Source: CAYOHG01 sp964465125
GTDB taxonomy: Bacteria > Planctomycetota > Phycisphaerae > UBA1845 > Fen-1342
Reading direction: 5' to 3'
Assembly (NCBI GenBank): GCA_964465125.1
Contig: CAYXIO010000018.1
Coordinates: forward strand, 1 to 64,000
DNA: 64,000 nt
Below the pieces are notes generated by a model. The model ran no database searches, was not told the origin of the DNA, and was given only the letters and a program-made list of their open reading frames with translations. Made by a program: the position numbers and the translations under genes. Shown one piece after another: positions 16,643 through 24,828 of the stretch (the first letter of the stretch is position 1; every line of letters starts with the position of its first letter).

Positions 16643-19600
16643 CTAATCCAGCGGAACGCGCTCCGCGGCGATCAGCCGAACCGGCCCCAGCAGCCCCGAT
16701 TCCAGCGGCTGGTCGTCCTTGCTCCAGTGCGCCCAGGTCGTGAACGTCAGCCGCTGCGGAACCGGGCGCGGCTCGTGCTTGCTGAACCAGTCCGGCCACT
16801 TCTTCAGCGGCTTGCCGTTCCACTCGCAATCGGGTGGATACTGCTCATCTCCGATCAGGCGGTTGGTCCAAAGGTTGGTCACTTCGACGCGCAGCGTGTT
16901 CGCCCCCGCCTTGAGCACGCTCGTAACTTCGGCCGCGAACGGCGGCTTCCACCACACGCCAAGGTCCTTGCCGTTCAGCGTTACGCGCGCGAGGTATTTC
17001 ACGTCGCCGAGATCGAGATACACCGCGCGATCCGGTGCGAGCAGGCCGCCCGGCACCTCAAACGTCTGCTCATACGCCGCGGTGCCGGAGAAGTAGCGAA
17101 TGCCGGCGTCGCCGTGCTCCGTCCACGAGACCAGCTTGTCGAGCGTGACTTCCGGCGGCGCGCCCCAGTTCGGCGGAAAGCGCAGCGTCCACGGGCCTCC
17201 CAACTCATGCGAGACCGCGGGCGACTGCACGCGCACCTCGCGCGGCTTGCCCGCGGCGGTCCGAAGCTGGAAATTCCCGGCGCTGAACGCCCGCAGCTCC
17301 AGGCCGCCCGAACCGGCGGATTCGATCGTGAACGCGGGCCAGGCGGGCGCAGGCGGCAGCTCGGCCAGCTCGATCGAGTCATTCTCACGCACGATGCGCA
17401 GGAACGCCTGCCCGTCGATCGCGTACTCGAGCCGCAGTTGCTTGACGTGGTTGTAGGTCGGATCGCCGAAGTTCGTGTTGTTCGCGCCGATAACGTACTC
17501 GCCCGCGGCCGCCAGCGCGGCGACTTTCGCGGTCACATCCGCACCGCCCGCGCCGTCAACCGCCTCGTAGACCGCTTTGCGAATCTCGATCTTCGGCGCG
17601 GCGGGCTCGTGCGCCGAGGCTTCGGCCTTCGCCGACACGAGATGGTCCCCAGCGGCCGGCGTTCGGAACACGACAAACACCGAGCCGCGCGGATCGAAGC
17701 GGATGGGCACAGTCGTGCGGCCGTCGGCTTCGCTCCAGACAGGCGCGGGCTCGATTCGCCCGCTGTCGGCATGCCACCGTTCCGGCGTTTTTCCGCTGAC
17801 CCGGAAGGTGCAATCGATCGTCGCGGACCGCGCCCGCTGGTTGGAGACAAAGTACACTTCGGCCCCGTCGACGATGCGGTGAATCCACGCCATCCGCGGC
17901 TTGAGCGCGTCGCCCGCAAAGGTGCAGTCCGGAGCGACGTTCAGCGACGCCAGCACTTCCTCGACGCTCATGCCGCAGTAGACTCGACCTTCGCCGAATG
18001 CGTGCCCATGAGCCGACTTCCCGTCGCAGCCTGCCCAGACTTCTTCGCCGATGCGCTTCACCGCGTCGTCGTTCGCACCGCGGTCCGACAGGCTGGGCGA
18101 GCGCGCCGGCTTGCGACCGATCACCACCGCGCCGGCCCGCACAAGCTCGCGCAGCTTCGCGGCGACCGCCGGCGTCATGAGCTCGGTGTCCGGCAGCACC
18201 AGCACGGCATAGCTGGGCCCGTTCGGCAGCGAAAGGCGGCCGCCGCGCACCGTCATGCGGTTGATCAGCACGTCCGGGTTGCACGCGTCGTAGTCGAAGC
18301 CTGCCTCCTTGAGCGCGGGGTTGTGCGTGGCGGTCTGAGGAGCCGCGTCGCCCATGAAGTAGCAGACATCGCCAGTGGATTGTCCGGCCTGCAATAGAAA
18401 CTGGCAGCGATGCAGGTAGCTGACCCAGGCGCTGCCCGGCTGCCACCACGTTGTCGTCCGCTCGAAATGCGTGCCCCATTGGCCCATCGTCATGCCCGGC
18501 CAGACGTTGAGCCACGGCTGGTGCGCGTAGCGGTGAATGATGTAGCGATTGATGCCGGTGGTGTACATCAGGTCGCCGACCGCCTTGAGCGAGTAGGGGT
18601 GATTCTGCCATCGGCCGCTGGCCGGGACGGCGGTGAACGACTCGGCGCCGACGATGCGCTTGCCGTAGGTGTGCGCCACAGACGCGGCGAGCTTGCACGA
18701 GTTGCTCTCGCCGCCGCCGACCCAGAACTCGCCCATGACGATGTCGGCCTGCTTCGCGACGCGCAGGCACTCGAACGGGCCGTCATACGGCTCGATCGAC
18801 GCCATCAGCCCCGCCTGCCGGCAGCGCTCGGCGAAGTAGTCGTAGTAGTTCATGGCGAACAGGTCGCTGATCGTTCGCCGCAGGTCCCACAGGAAGCGCT
18901 CGGACGTTTCGCCGCTCTCGACGATTCGCCCGGTCATGACCGGCAGGAAGGGCAGCAGGTCGTAGCCGCGCAGCTTGCGGAATTCGTCGCGGAATTGCGC
19001 GGTCCAGTTCTGCGGCCCCATTTCGTAGCTGTCGATCAGGGAGTTGTTGAGTGCGGAGCCGGCGAGCGGGCCGAGGTCGCGCAGCAGAGGCGCGATGCCG
19101 GCTTCCCAGTGGGCGTCGAGGCCTGCGCGGCTGAGCTTGTCGCATTCCAGGCCGCGACCCGACTCGGGCGCCGGGGCGCATACCGCGCCGGTGGGTGTGT
19201 AGCCGAACCGCAGGATCGTCCAGGAGCCTGCCGGCACGTCCCACGTCAGCCGGCCGTCGGCCGCCATTCGTGAGCTCAGGTCGACGATGGCGGCAGGATC
19301 GATCGTCGCCGTCGGCGGATAGGCCGTCAGGTCGGGCTGCTGATCGTAGCGCGCCTCAAACCCGGCCTTGGGCTTGATGTCCTTGATGCGGGTCTTGTCA
19401 TCGCCTGGCGTAGGAAACGCGACCAGCGCGATGTCTCGATAGAAGTCGAGCCGGGCTTCCGGCTGCTTGATGACCTGGTCGAGCTTCGCCGGGCCGCTGA
19501 TCTGCGTCTCGCTGAAGACCACGATCTGCATCGCCTGCTCGGGCTTGATCCACGGCCCGCCGCTGCTCGACCAGCCGGCGCAGTTGTGAAAGCACAATTC

Positions 19601-19918
19601 GAGCCCGAGCCGCTTGGCCTCGCTCGCCGCAAAGCGCATCAACGCGCGCCATTCCGGGCTGTTGTACTGGATGGGGCCGAGCGGAATCGCCTCCGAGACA
19701 TTGAAGATCTGCGCACCGCCGAGGCCGATCTGCTTCATTGCTTCCAGATCGGCCGTGATGCCTTCCTTCGTGACGTTGCCGTTCATCCAGTGCCACCAGG
19801 TGTGCGGGCGGGCGAGGTCCGGCGGGTTGGCGAAGCCGGCCGCCAGGTCGTTTTGGGCGGGCGCGGGCGGCACAAACAGGGTCAGAAGGGCAGCCAGCGC
19901 GTAGGTCGACTTATGCAT
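16643..19918 (-). CDS. exported glycoside hydrolase family 106 alpha-L-rhamnosidase
   Basis: A 1091-residue exported enzyme predicted to release terminal alpha-L-rhamnose from plant or algal polysaccharides. The signal peptide MHKSTYALAALLTLFVPPAPAQ is followed by the family-typical RPHTWWHWMNGNVTKEGITADLEAMKQIGLGGAQIF, then WRALMRFAASEAKRLGLELCFHNCAGWSSSGGPW and the barrel (IDSYEMGPQNWT, RGYDLLPFLPVMTGR). C-terminal beta-sandwich domains end in a sugar-binding-like module (VYLDLGDVKYLARVTLNGKDLGVWWKPPF, TLRVEVTNLWTNRLIG). Length fits GH106. The ATG at 19918 has AAGGAA upstream and is preferred over a GTG at 19936. A perfect TATAAT box and a palindrome lie upstream, suggesting its own regulated promoter. 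Confidence 0.9.
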   Translation of the reverse strand: MHKSTYALAALLTLFVPPAPAQNDLAAGFANPPDLARPHTWWHWMNGNVTKEGITADLEAMKQIGLGGAQIFNVSEAIPLGPIQYNSPEWRALMRFAASEAKRLGLELCFHNCAGWSSSGGPWIKPEQAMQIVVFSETQISGPAKLDQVIKQPEARLDFYRDIALVAFPTPGDDKTRIKDIKPKAGFEARYDQQPDLTAYPPTATIDPAAIVDLSSRMAADGRLTWDVPAGSWTILRFGYTPTGAVCAPAPESGRGLECDKLSRAGLDAHWEAGIAPLLRDLGPLAGSALNNSLIDSYEMGPQNWTAQFRDEFRKLRGYDLLPFLPVMTGRIVESGETSERFLWDLRRTISDLFAMNYYDYFAERCRQAGLMASIEPYDGPFECLRVAKQADIVMGEFWVGGGESNSCKLAASVAHTYGKRIVGAESFTAVPASGRWQNHPYSLKAVGDLMYTTGINRYIIHRYAHQPWLNVWPGMTMGQWGTHFERTTTWWQPGSAWVSYLHRCQFLLQAGQSTGDVCYFMGDAAPQTATHNPALKEAGFDYDACNPDVLINRMTVRGGRLSLPNGPSYAVLVLPDTELMTPAVAAKLRELVRAGAVVIGRKPARSPSLSDRGANDDAVKRIGEEVWAGCDGKSAHGHAFGEGRVYCGMSVEEVLASLNVAPDCTFAGDALKPRMAWIHRIVDGAEVYFVSNQRARSATIDCTFRVSGKTPERWHADSGRIEPAPVWSEADGRTTVPIRFDPRGSVFVVFRTPAAGDHLVSAKAEASAHEPAAPKIEIRKAVYEAVDGAGGADVTAKVAALAAAGEYVIGANNTNFGDPTYNHVKQLRLEYAIDGQAFLRIVRENDSIELAELPPAPAWPAFTIESAGSGGLELRAFSAGNFQLRTAAGKPREVRVQSPAVSHELGGPWTLRFPPNWGAPPEVTLDKLVSWTEHGDAGIRYFSGTAAYEQTFEVPGGLLAPDRAVYLDLGDVKYLARVTLNGKDLGVWWKPPFAAEVTSVLKAGANTLRVEVTNLWTNRLIGDEQYPPDCEWNGKPLKKWPDWFSKHEPRPVPQRLTFTTWAHWSKDDQPLESGLLGPVRLIAAERVPLD

Positions 19919-20056
19919 GCGGGGTTCCTTTTGCACAGCGCGCGGCCCGCGCGCTCAAGATTCACCTGGCCGGCGGCGGCGAGCGAACGCTGCGACGGGC
20001 AGCAGTGCGCCGCGCGCGAGGCGGCATGCAGGGGCAGGAGACTCATGGGTGTGACC

Positions 20057-20071
20057 TCGTCTGACAGACGA
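20057..20071. promoter_or_regulatory. candidate operator, 15-bp perfect palindrome
   Basis: TCGTCTGACAGACGA is a perfect 7-1-7 palindrome starting about 12 bp downstream of the minus-strand TATAAT box, so it would cover roughly +5 to +19 of the rhamnosidase transcript. That is a repressor-type position. The regulator is unknown. Confidence 0.5.
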
Positions 20072-20082
20072 AGACCGAGCCC

Positions 20083-20088
20083 ATTATA
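20083..20088 (-). promoter_or_regulatory. -10 box (TATAAT) for the rhamnosidase gene
   Basis: A perfect TATAAT on the minus strand. A weak TTGGCC lies 19 bp upstream. This is notable in such GC-rich DNA. The start codon is about 165 bp downstream. Confidence 0.42.
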
Positions 20089-20289
20089 TCGCGCTTCGAG
20101 ACGGCGAAGGCCAACGTCGTGCGCGCCCAGCGGGGGCGGCGCCGGCGCCGAGCGGTAGCGGGCTCGATCGATCCCACCCCGTTTCGGATCCCTCGCGCGG
20201 CTCCCGGAGTCGCGTGCGCCCGACCTTTCGAGGGTCGAACGACGCGCGCAGCGTGCGCACAAGAAAAAGGGTCCAAACCGTTCAGCGGG

Positions 20290-20326
20290 CGCGAAAAAAA
20301 CCGCTTCCGACCGAGGTTTTTTCGCG
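20290..20326. repeat. inverted repeat with A7/T6 tracts inside GC clamps
   Basis: CGCGAAAAAAACC and GGTTTTTTCGCG are complementary except for one extra A, separated by 12 bases. It resembles a bidirectional terminator, but it lies between divergent starts, so a cruciform, protein-binding or upstream-transcript terminator role is equally possible. Confidence 0.6.
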
Positions 20327-20529
20327 GCTTGTCCGTCGCGGCGGAATGATCGCGTTACGGTCTGATTGAAGGCGCCCAGTCGCTCCGATTCAACGCGATT
20401 GTCGCTCTTCCGCTACGTCCGTCGGTCAGCGCGCCCGTTCGCGCCAGTGGCCGGCCCTCCTGTGCGGATTCGTGACTGGGTGCCTCGCGAGCCGCGTTCC
20501 ATTCAGTTCGCTTCGACCGGAGGTGAGGC

Positions 20530-21300
20530 ATGGGAGACACTGCGCGCCGAAACTTCGATCTCGAGATCCGCGATCTCTCCGAACCCTATGTCGACGAAAC
20601 CGCGCGGATTCACGTCCTGTGCTTCCCCGAGAAGCTGGAAGCGAAGCTCGGCGTCGACTGCATCGCGGATTGCCTGCGACGTCGCTACGTCAGCCCCGGG
20701 GGAGACTGCTTCAGCCGGATCGCCATCGACAGCATGACCGGACGCGTGGCGGGCTATTGTCACGGCGAGCGGTTGGTCCCGGGCAGCTCCGAGGCCAACA
20801 TGTTTCTGGGGCTCGCGTTGGCGCGCAAATACTTGCGCCGCCGAATCTGGCTGCGGCCGGGGGTCTGGGTCTGGGTCACGGAACGGGTCCTGCGGAAGTT
20901 CTCGCGGCGGGTCTGGAACGAGGGGGACGCGCTGCAAGTGCTTCCCAACTGGGAAGTTGCGAAGATGCTCGGCATTCACCCCGACTACCGCGGGGGCAAC
21001 GTTGGCAAGGCGCTGATGCTCGACAATGAGCTTCAGGCGCGCCGCCGCGGCTCGGACCGCATCTGCGGGCTGGTCAAGCAGTCGAACATCAAGGCAGAAC
21101 GGCTGTATGCTTCGGTTGGATGGGTGCGCAGTTCCTCGGACAGCCGGCACTATGACGTGTTCGCGATGCATCGCGACCTGACGGAGTCCGCTGCCGCGCC
21201 GCTGATGACCAGGGAAGCTCCGGTTACATGCACGTTGCCTACATTCACCAGCACTTCGCCACCCGAAACGCGGCCACGGGAACGCGCTCGTACGAAATGA
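20530..21300 (+). CDS. GNAT-type N-acetyltransferase of a glycan cluster
   Basis: A 256-residue protein with a GNAT domain at about residues 10-220. IRDLSEPYVDETARIHVLCFPE forms the N-terminal strand and helix, AKMLGIHPDYRGGNVGKALM is the acetyl-CoA loop, and IKAERLYASVGW is the C-terminal motif. The insertion at about 85-135 is large. The last 30 residues are Thr/Pro/Arg-rich and overlap the next gene by 73 bp in another frame, so the tail may be a recent read-through extension. A GGAGG ribosome site precedes the ATG. Directly followed by a GT4 and a FemAB-like gene, it probably acetylates an amino sugar or a peptide part of an exported glycan; substrate unknown. Confidence 0.82.
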   Translation: MGDTARRNFDLEIRDLSEPYVDETARIHVLCFPEKLEAKLGVDCIADCLRRRYVSPGGDCFSRIAIDSMTGRVAGYCHGERLVPGSSEANMFLGLALARKYLRRRIWLRPGVWVWVTERVLRKFSRRVWNEGDALQVLPNWEVAKMLGIHPDYRGGNVGKALMLDNELQARRRGSDRICGLVKQSNIKAERLYASVGWVRSSSDSRHYDVFAMHRDLTESAAAPLMTREAPVTCTLPTFTSTSPPETRPRERARTK

Positions 21301-22457
21301 GCCGAAAGCTGATCGAGGCCGGCCACTCGGTCAGCATGATCTGCGGCGTCAATTCGGCCACCGAGCACGTATTGGAGCACTCCGAGCGTGTCAACGAGTT
21401 CGAGGTGGACGGCATTCGCGTCCACTGCATCGCCGAGCGTTACGCGAACAAGATGGGGTTCTTCCGGCGGCTGTGGGCGTTTGGAGCCTTCGCGCGCACC
21501 GCGGCCCGAGTTGTCGGCGACCTGAAGGCCGACCTGGTCTTCGCCACTTCCACGCCGCTCTCGGTCGGAATTCCCGGCATGAAAGGCGCGCGGCGCCTGC
21601 GCGTGCCGTTCGTCTTCGAGGTGCGCGATCTCTGGCCGGAGGTGCCGATCGCGATCGGCGTGCTCAAGAGCCGTCCGCTGATCTGGTATTCCAAGCGGCT
21701 CGAACGTCAGATCTACCGCGCGGCACAGCGGATCATCGCGCTCTCTCCCGGAATGAAGGAGGGCATCGCGCGGACCGGCTTTCCTTCGGACAAGATTACG
21801 ATGGTCCCCAACGGCTGCGACCTGGACCTCTTCCTTCCCGATGATGCGCCGCTCGACGACGCGCGCTTCGGCGACAAGGACGACTTCCGGCTGGTCTTCT
21901 GCGGTGCGCACGGGCTGGCCAACGGCCTCGACGCGGTGCTCGACGCTGCCGCCGTACTGCGCAAGCGCGGGGTGCGCGGCATCAAGTTCGTGTTCATCGG
22001 CGACGGCGGGCAGCGCGAACGGCTGATGGAGCGGGCGCGAAGCGAGAAGCTCGACGAGCTGACCGTCTGGGTGAAGTTCATTCCCAAGATCGAGCTGGCC
22101 CGCATCCTGCCGCGCATGGAGGTCGGGCTGATGATCCTGCGCAACCTGCCGGCGTTTTACTTTGGAACCTCGCCGAACAAGTTCTTCGACTACATCGCCA
22201 GCGGGATTCCGGTGCTGAACAACTACCCGGGCTGGGTCGCGGGCATGATCGAGGAGCACCAGTGCGGGCGGGTGGTGCCGCCCGACGATCCCGAGGCGTT
22301 CGCGGACGCCGTGCTCGCCCTGCGTGAGCGTCGCGGCGAGCTTCCGGCGATGGGGCGCAACGGGCGCAAGCTGGCCGAGGCGGAATTCGGGCGTGAGAAG
22401 CTCGGGGCGCGCTTCGTCGAGACGCTGGAGCAGGCGCAGCGCGAGTTTCGATCTTGA
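21228..22457 (+). CDS. family 4 glycosyltransferase (WbuB-like)
   Basis: A 409-residue GT-B fold retaining glycosyltransferase. The N-terminal domain starts MHVAYIHQHFATRNAATGTRSYEMSRKL, the acceptor-side signature of the WbuB-type GT4 group, and contains FVFEVRDLWPEVPIAIG. The C-terminal nucleotide-sugar domain has VPNGCDLDLF, FCGAHGLANGLDAVLDAA, FIGDGGQRERL and the E-x7-E-like region around SPNKFFDYIASGIPVLNN. The start overlaps the upstream acetyltransferase by 73 bp, but this N-terminus is canonical and has AGGGAAG upstream, so the overlap is real. It probably adds an N-acetylhexosamine to a lipid-linked glycan. Confidence 0.9.
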   Translation: MHVAYIHQHFATRNAATGTRSYEMSRKLIEAGHSVSMICGVNSATEHVLEHSERVNEFEVDGIRVHCIAERYANKMGFFRRLWAFGAFARTAARVVGDLKADLVFATSTPLSVGIPGMKGARRLRVPFVFEVRDLWPEVPIAIGVLKSRPLIWYSKRLERQIYRAAQRIIALSPGMKEGIARTGFPSDKITMVPNGCDLDLFLPDDAPLDDARFGDKDDFRLVFCGAHGLANGLDAVLDAAAVLRKRGVRGIKFVFIGDGGQRERLMERARSEKLDELTVWVKFIPKIELARILPRMEVGLMILRNLPAFYFGTSPNKFFDYIASGIPVLNNYPGWVAGMIEEHQCGRVVPPDDPEAFADAVLALRERRGELPAMGRNGRKLAEAEFGREKLGARFVETLEQAQREFRS

Positions 22458-22553
22458 TCCTCGCGGGCCGACGCCGCTGTGCCGTGCTTGTAGAATGCCG
22501 TTCGCCGAACCAGCGCCAGACGGCTGCGCGCAGCGGCACCCAGGATTCAATGG

Positions 22554-23510
22554 ATGGCGGAAACGCTTAGCCAGCCCGAGGTGCCGGCACTGTCCTTGCC
22601 GCACTGCTCGGCTTCGGAATACTGCCGCGCGATCCTCGCGCGCCGGCGCTGCGAGATGTGGTGGTGGCAGACCGGCGTGGCGCCGTACGCAGGCTTCTCG
22701 CGTCCCTTCGAGGATCGCGACGGGAACTGGTGGTGGCGCGTCAAGGTGCAGTTCAGTTGGGCGCTGGATTTCTTCCGCCCGCTGTCGCGCCCGCCCAGGC
22801 TGCCGCTGCTGCGGTCCGCGCTGGGCTGCCAGTATCCCACGAGCGAAGCCGAGGCCAACTCGCTGACGCATTTCAACGTCATCCCGTCGCTGGCGAACTA
22901 TGACTTCGCCCGGCTCGGCACCAAGCGGCGGAACATGGTTCGCAAAGCGCTGAAGCTCAATGAGGTTGCGCCGCTGGACCTTGGCAACCCGAAGACCTAT
23001 GTCGAGGCCTGCGAAGTCTGGAACTCGCACGTCGTCCGCACGAGCTGGAGCCGCAAGTACACGCCTGAGCAGTTCACTCAGCACTGGCGGCCGCTGATCG
23101 ACATGCCGGGCACGCGCGTGCTCGGCGCACGCAGGCGCAGCGACGGCGTGCTCTGCGCGTGGCTGATCGTCCGCGGGGTCGCAGGCACGCTCTACGTCGA
23201 CACGATCGCGTCGCACACCGACCGGCTGGACGTCTGCCCGAATGACGCGCTGGTCTATTCGGCCGTCTGGAATGCCGCCCGCACCCAGGGCTTCGCTCAC
23301 GCGAACTACTTCCTGCGCTCCTACCTGGAGCCGATCGAGAAGTTCAAACGCGCGTTCGGCTTCGACCCGAGCGGGATTCCGTCGCGCGTGATCGTGAATC
23401 CGCTGATGGCCCCGATCCTGCGCGCCATCAAGCCGCAGCTCTGGAAGCGCCTGCACGGCGACTGGCCGCGCTCGGCGGCGCCGGCCGCGTCCCCGTCGAA
23501 CGACGAGTAG
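22554..23510 (+). CDS. FemAB-like / GNAT-fold acyltransferase of the glycan cluster
   Basis: A 318-residue protein with features of the FemAB-like acyltransferase group found in exopolysaccharide loci. A Trp-rich first half (MWWWQTGVAPYAGF, WWWRVKVQFSW) precedes the second GNAT-like lobe with RRNMVRKALKLNEV, a basic helix typical of this family. GVLCAWLIVRGVAGTLYVDTIAS and NDALVYSAVWNAARTQGFAHANYFLRS then make the acyl-binding strands, followed by FKRAFGFDPSGIPSRVIVNP. It would transfer an aminoacyl or acyl group to a sugar or peptide acceptor. An ATG at 22550 is in another frame; 22554 is used. Downstream it is convergent with the cyclophilin gene. Confidence 0.7.
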   Translation: MAETLSQPEVPALSLPHCSASEYCRAILARRRCEMWWWQTGVAPYAGFSRPFEDRDGNWWWRVKVQFSWALDFFRPLSRPPRLPLLRSALGCQYPTSEAEANSLTHFNVIPSLANYDFARLGTKRRNMVRKALKLNEVAPLDLGNPKTYVEACEVWNSHVVRTSWSRKYTPEQFTQHWRPLIDMPGTRVLGARRRSDGVLCAWLIVRGVAGTLYVDTIASHTDRLDVCPNDALVYSAVWNAARTQGFAHANYFLRSYLEPIEKFKRAFGFDPSGIPSRVIVNPLMAPILRAIKPQLWKRLHGDWPRSAAPAASPSNDE

Positions 23511-23545
23511 TCTCGCCGACGGGCCGGGCAGCGGCACGCGGGAAC

Positions 23546-24709
23546 TCAGCGATTGGGCTTGATCGGGACCAGCGCTCCGGGCTGATCCGCCTGCGAGGCG
23601 GGCACCGGGGCGGTCGTCTCCGCGGGCGGCGCAGCGACCGGCTTGGATTCGAGCGCGGCGGAGCGCGGCGTCTCCACGTCCACCAGCGTAAAGAAACGAA
23701 TGACCAGCGGCCGGAGCGGGCGGCCGGCCGCATCGGCCGGAAGCTCCGCGAGCTGACGCAGCAGTCGCACGCTCTCCTCGTCGCTGGCCTGCCCGATCAC
23801 GGTATACTGGCCGTCCAGCTCGGGGACGCGCGCCAGGCTGACGAAGAACTGGCAGCTTGCGGAGTCCGGCTTGTCCGGCCGGCGCGCCATGGCGAGCGTG
23901 CCGAGGTCGAACGGAGTGGCGTCGAACTCGCCGGGCACCGTCCGGCCGTCCGGCCGCAGACCGCCGCTCGTGCCGTCCGGCGAGCCGCCCTGCAACAGGT
24001 ACCCGGCGACGACGCGGTGAATGGTCAGCCCGTCGTAGAAGCGCTCGCGCACCAGGTCGAGGAAGTGCTCCACGTTGCGCGGGGCCGCGTCATAGTGCAA
24101 CTTGAAGATGACCTTGCCGTAGTCCGTGATCAAAACCGCGTGCTTGCGGGGCTCGATTCTGAAATCAACCGAGGCGATCTCCGACCGGCCGGGGAATGGA
24201 CGCCATTCGAGGCGAAAGCTGCCCGAGTAGCGGAACTGCCGATCCAGGGCGCGCAGGTCCACCTCGCTGCCGAGCGTGCCGCCGGGCGCCAGCCGGACGA
24301 CCTCATGGCCGCCCGCGTCCAGCGGGGCGGCGAACACGTCGTTGGCGGCCGGCTCCAGGTCGTGCCCTTCGTAGGCGAAGAAGAGGTGCGGATTCTCGCG
24401 CGTGCCCAGGATGAAGCGCGCGGGAAGGCCGAGGGTTCCGTCGCCTGCGGGAAGCTCGATCTCCACGGGCTGGTCCGAGTCGTTGATCAGGGTGAAGCGC
24501 GCGGGAATCCGCTCGCTCGGGGCGTACACACCGTGGTCGAGCAACAGCTCGCAGCGAACCAGCGACCCCGGTGCGGGTTGAGAGGCCGCCGGGCTGGGCG
24601 CGTCCTGCGTCAGCGCAGCCGCGTGCAGCGGCGCCAGAAGCAGCGCGAGCAGCGCCGCCCCGCTGGCGCGATAGGTGGAAATGCGAAGAACAGCGGCCCA
24701 GTTTGCCAT
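23546..24709 (-). CDS. exported cyclophilin-type peptidyl-prolyl isomerase with extra N-terminal domain
   Basis: A 387-residue exported protein. After a signal peptide (cleavage near LHAAALTQ), residues about 48-185 form an immunoglobulin-like beta-sandwich (CELLLDHGVYAPSERIPARFTLINDSDQPVEIEL), resembling BsuPI-like or rate-of-expression modules. Residues about 189-345 are a cyclophilin domain (VIFKLHYDAAPRNVEHFLDLVRERFYDGLTIHRVV, LQGGSPDGTSGG, LAMARRPDKPDSASCQFFVSLA, YTVIGQ). It would isomerise prolyl bonds of envelope proteins. The C-terminal 40 residues are Ala/Pro-rich. The catalytic Arg (IHRVV) and the FFV strand are intact. It is a single gene followed at 119 bp by the degenerate dehydrogenase gene on the same strand. 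Confidence 0.9.
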   Translation of the reverse strand: MANWAAVLRISTYRASGAALLALLLAPLHAAALTQDAPSPAASQPAPGSLVRCELLLDHGVYAPSERIPARFTLINDSDQPVEIELPAGDGTLGLPARFILGTRENPHLFFAYEGHDLEPAANDVFAAPLDAGGHEVVRLAPGGTLGSEVDLRALDRQFRYSGSFRLEWRPFPGRSEIASVDFRIEPRKHAVLITDYGKVIFKLHYDAAPRNVEHFLDLVRERFYDGLTIHRVVAGYLLQGGSPDGTSGGLRPDGRTVPGEFDATPFDLGTLAMARRPDKPDSASCQFFVSLARVPELDGQYTVIGQASDEESVRLLRQLAELPADAAGRPLRPLVIRFFTLVDVETPRSAALESKPVAAPPAETTAPVPASQADQPGALVPIKPNR

Positions 24710-24828
24710 GTACGCCTCTTATACCCGTCGCGCCGCGGCGAGGTTTCAGAAACAGTCGATTCGACGGATGTCCGTCATCCCCTTGCGGCTCGCCTCCGCC
24801 GCGCCACGTCTCGCGCGCACCGGCCGGC

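Larger units (their letters stand above)
19919..20529. other. 611-bp divergent intergenic region between the rhamnosidase and the glycan cluster
   Basis: No convincing gene is present; short frames here are low-complexity, Arg-rich and lack ribosome sites. The region holds a 15-bp perfect palindrome (20057-20071), a minus-strand TATAAT (20083-20088) and a long A/T-tract inverted repeat (20290-20326). The long leader (about 160 bases) ahead of the rhamnosidase gene and the size of the gap suggest regulation in both directions. Confidence 0.6.

Noticed and set aside
17556..18770. A 404-codon frame inside the rhamnosidase gene
   Set aside because: Same strand, shifted frame, very Arg-rich; the GH106 frame explains the DNA.
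20119..20349. A 76-codon plus-strand frame in the large intergenic region
   Set aside because: Arg-rich low complexity, no ribosome site, and it runs through the inverted repeat.
21150..23537. A 795-codon minus-strand open frame across three genes
   Set aside because: It runs antisense to the GT4 and FemAB-like genes, which are well supported; composition is that of a GC-rich shadow frame.
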